Below, piece after piece: positions 4,648 to 5,571 of a stretch of 5,571 nucleotides of DNA (position 1 is its first letter; each line of letters opens with the position of its first letter). Location of the stretch: contig DJFA01000110.1 of assembly GCA_002431975.1 (NCBI GenBank), forward strand, positions 1-5,571, read 5' to 3'. Origin of the DNA: Ruminococcus sp. UBA5884. GTDB lineage: Bacteria > Bacillota > Clostridia > Oscillospirales > Ruminococcaceae. The position numbers were made by a program, and so were the translations under genes. The notes under the pieces are model-generated. The model did not search any database, was not told where the DNA came from, and saw nothing but the letters and a program-made list of their open reading frames with translations.

Positions 4648-5241
4648 ATGGATATTGCATCAAGCGAAACAAAACTCAATCTTATGAGAGCCTTTGCAGG
4701 AGAAAGTCAGGCAAGAAACCGTTATACATTTGCTGCCGGAAAAGCTTCTGAACAGAATCTTTATGTAATTGAAGCAGTTTTTAAATATACGGCTGCACAG
4801 GAAAAGGCTCATGCCGAGGTTTTTATGGGATTTCTTAAAAGTATGGACGGTCAGACTGTTGAATTCAGCGGAGGCTATCCGGTTGAAACTACTGACAGCA
4901 TACTCCAGCTTCTTAAAAATGCTGAACATAATGAAACTGAAGAACATGACGTTGTATATTCATCATTTGCAGAAACTGCTGAAAATGAAGGATTTGATGC
5001 GATTGCCTCAACATTCCGCCGCATAGCTGAAATAGAAAAATCTCACAGTGAACGCTTTAAACATTTTGCAGTACTTCTTGAAAACAACCGTCTTTTTGCA
5101 AGTGATGTTGAAGAAAAATGGATATGCCTCAACTGCGGCTATGAGTTTGAAGGCAGAAATGCTCCGAAAATCTGTCCTGTATGCAGTCATGAACAGGGAT
5201 ATTTTATAAGACTTGCATATTCACCATATGCAAAAGCATAA
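4648..5241 (+). CDS. rbr: rubrerythrin
   Basis: Rubrerythrin is a cytosolic diiron peroxidase that reduces hydrogen peroxide with electrons passed through its rubredoxin-like centre, protecting anaerobes from oxygen. The 197-aa protein has the standard two-domain order. A four-helix ferritin-like domain (about 1-145) has AGESQARNRY (Glu19), EKAHAEVF (Glu52, His55), ETAENEGF (109-116) and AEIEKSHSERF (Glu130, His133) as diiron ligand segments. A C-terminal rubredoxin-like knuckle has Cys160-x-x-Cys163 and Cys176-x-x-Cys179. Length and ligands are typical, and nothing is missing. The start at 4648 is chosen because the ribosome site sits over the upstream ATG at 4633. I see no convincing promoter or PerR-type box in 4575-4634. 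The gene is followed 31 bases later by enolase without a terminator, so the two may be co-transcribed. Confidence 0.96.
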   Translation: MDIASSETKLNLMRAFAGESQARNRYTFAAGKASEQNLYVIEAVFKYTAAQEKAHAEVFMGFLKSMDGQTVEFSGGYPVETTDSILQLLKNAEHNETEEHDVVYSSFAETAENEGFDAIASTFRRIAEIEKSHSERFKHFAVLLENNRLFASDVEEKWICLNCGYEFEGRNAPKICPVCSHEQGYFIRLAYSPYAKA

Positions 5242-5255
5242 AAACAAAAAAATTC

Positions 5256-5261
5256 AAGGAG
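5256..5261 (+). promoter_or_regulatory. ribosome binding site of the enolase gene
   Basis: AAGGAG lies 11 bases before ATG 5273, a slightly long but acceptable spacing. It supports this start, which also gives the family-typical N-terminus. Confidence 0.75.
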
Positions 5262-5272
5262 TATCATATAAT

Positions 5273-5571
5273 ATGAATGTTAAAATAAATAAAATCAAAG
5301 GCTTTGAAATTCTCGATTCAAGAGGAAATCCTACTGTACGGGCTGATATATGGCTCTCTGACGGAACTATGGCTTCTGCAAGCGTACCGTCAGGAGCTTC
5401 AACCGGTATCTATGAAGCTCATGAACTCCGTGATTCTGGAAGCTCAAGATATCATGGAAAAAGTGTTAAAACTGCTGTTGAAAACATCAATAAAATAATT
5501 GCACCTGCACTTTCATCATTATGCTGTGCTGAACAGTACAGAGTTGATGACAAATTAAATGAACTTGACAG
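5273..5571 (+). CDS. eno: enolase (phosphopyruvate hydratase), 3' end cut by the window
   Basis: Enolase interconverts 2-phosphoglycerate and phosphoenolpyruvate in glycolysis, in the cytosol, using Mg2+. The 99 complete codons visible cover the N-terminal capping domain: EILDSRGNPTV (12-22), the mobile substrate loop VPSGASTG (39-46) with the Mg-binding serine, EAHELRD (48-54), RY-x-GK (59-63) and AVENINKIIAP (68-78). The usual RDGDKSRY-x-GKGV segment instead reads RDSGSSRYHGKSV, so the acidic-lysine pair and one glycine are replaced. This is an unusual variant in an otherwise conserved stretch. The barrel domain and catalytic lysines lie beyond the window. The gene may be a divergent paralogue and not the main glycolytic copy. 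A 64-codon frame at 5304-5498 in another phase is a shadow. Confidence 0.93.
   Translation, partial: MNVKINKIKGFEILDSRGNPTVRADIWLSDGTMASASVPSGASTGIYEAHELRDSGSSRYHGKSVKTAVENINKIIAPALSSLCCAEQYRVDDKLNELD

Overview
The window is AT-rich low-GC Firmicute-type DNA. Strong AGGAGG-like ribosome binding sites, a rubrerythrin, a clostridial-type uridine-kinase-family protein and a palindromic GGGCGACC intergenic repeat of a kind I associate with gut Clostridia suggest a Ruminococcus-like Oscillospiraceae anaerobe. This placement is from memory and codon or protein style, not from a search.

Region 1 (1-3205, + strand) is an RNA-repair/Ro-type locus. It opens with the 3' nine-tenths of an rtcB RNA ligase gene (1-1107). 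A 610-base gap then holds no credible protein gene but is packed with six structured RNA elements (1121-1673). Each element has a 7-bp stem, followed on the 5' side by two variable bases and an invariant ACAGCAA, and each has a G directly after the 3' arm. The arms use four different sequences and every one is fully compensated. Two of the six carry a tRNA-like insert. The second insert (in 1383-1495) is a nearly perfect circularly permuted tRNA body: T arm, 3' acceptor strand, 8-base linker, 5' acceptor strand, D arm. Its anticodon arm is replaced by the helix joining it to the ACAGCAA stem. This is the layout expected of a bacterial Y RNA (YrlA type). Immediately downstream lies a 495-aa DUF2828/TROVE-like plus von Willebrand A protein (1718-3205), the Ro60-like partner expected for such RNAs. 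A plausible promoter inside the last codons of rtcB could drive the RNA array on its own.

Region 2 (3206-4198) contains a bidirectional terminator shared with a convergent minus-strand P-loop kinase of the uridine kinase/phosphoribulokinase family. The kinase has a good extended -10 promoter at its 5' end.

Region 3 (4199-4647) is a non-coding AT-rich spacer. It carries a 142-bp MITE-like inverted-repeat element, an AT-rich hairpin, and one stray copy of the ACAGCAAAATTT motif.

Region 4 (4648-5571, + strand) holds a classical rubrerythrin followed 31 bases later by the start of an enolase gene that runs off the window.

The notable system is rtcB, the six-member Y-like RNA array and the DUF2828 Ro-like protein. 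The likely reading is that the Ro-like protein binds the ACAGCAA stems to form RNPs, that the tRNA-like modules mimic tRNA to engage tRNA-handling enzymes, and that RtcB reseals damaged RNA. The function is inferred; the RNA structures and gene order are read directly.
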